From the NCBI RefSeq assembly GCF_037975245.1, contig NC_092564.1, positions 5,572,484 through 5,636,483 of the forward strand: a DNA stretch of 64,000 nt, written 5' to 3'. Numbering within the stretch: the stretch's first letter is position 1; each line of letters begins with the position of its first letter. The position numbers were made by a program, and so were the translations under genes. A model generated the notes under the pieces. It was not told where the DNA came from. It did no database searches and was given only the letters and a program-made list of their open reading frames with translations. Below, one piece after another: positions 63,921 through 64,000 of the stretch. Origin of the DNA: Apostichopus japonicus. Lineage: Eukaryota > Echinodermata > Holothuroidea > Aspidochirotida > Stichopodidae.

Positions 63921-64000
63921 ATTACTCATGCAAGGAGAAAGTTTTATTTGGTATGAACGCGATGAAATAGATCGCTGAAGTCGAAATCTCAACATTTTTA
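63921..64000. other. Window end, nothing recognised
   Basis: Eighty bases of unremarkable sequence after the MITE. Confidence 0.4.

Overview
This is eukaryotic, gene-poor, AT-rich nuclear DNA from a marine invertebrate, most likely a non-vertebrate deuterostome. An echinoderm, perhaps a sea cucumber, is my guess, but the sequence does not settle the species. The grounds are spliced metazoan developmental genes with GT/AG introns, kilobase-scale introns and intergenic DNA, many short DNA transposons with inverted ends, a tRNA-derived SINE, long TA microsatellites and very frequent poly-G/poly-C runs. There are no operons, bacterial genes or CRISPR arrays.

Two real host genes are visible, both on the + strand. 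(1) The last two coding exons of a PEA3-subfamily ETS transcription factor (ETV1/ETV4/ETV5-type) lie at 2791-2957 and 5103-5486; the 5' exons lie outside the window. (2) A complete two-exon gene for a secreted sclerostin/SOSTDC1-type cystine-knot protein lies at 24676-24928 plus 27508-27926 (223 aa), with a TATA-like box and a CT run just upstream. PEA3 and sclerostin-family genes are also linked in vertebrates (ETV4 with SOST, ETV1 with SOSTDC1), so their separation by about 19 kb here looks like ancestral linkage.

Everything else is non-coding or mobile. At 59759-62047 a 2.3 kb transposon with long inverted ends carries a decayed gene for a SWIM zinc finger plus YqaJ-type nuclease protein on the - strand. 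Non-autonomous hAT-like elements with readable target-site duplications sit at 4110-4432, 13405-15332 (with a second element nested inside), 49566-49961, 51879-52221 and 62134-62916. A foldback-type MITE lies at 63658-63920 and a tRNA-derived SINE at about 55690-56077 (- strand). A dispersed repeat carrying nuclear-receptor half-sites (AGGTCA) occurs at 3045-3480, 10220-10560 and probably 44450-45065.

Tandem arrays include 173 bp x3 (1795-2316), a ~40 bp satellite (6676-7512), a purine-rich minisatellite (17142-17786), a 23 bp array with a 345 bp higher-order repeat (42245-43205), and a 67 bp array inside the YqaJ element. Three striking hairpins lie at 20006-20039, 31689-31750 and 49309-49415. 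The remaining stretches are intergenic or intronic DNA in which I see no supportable gene.
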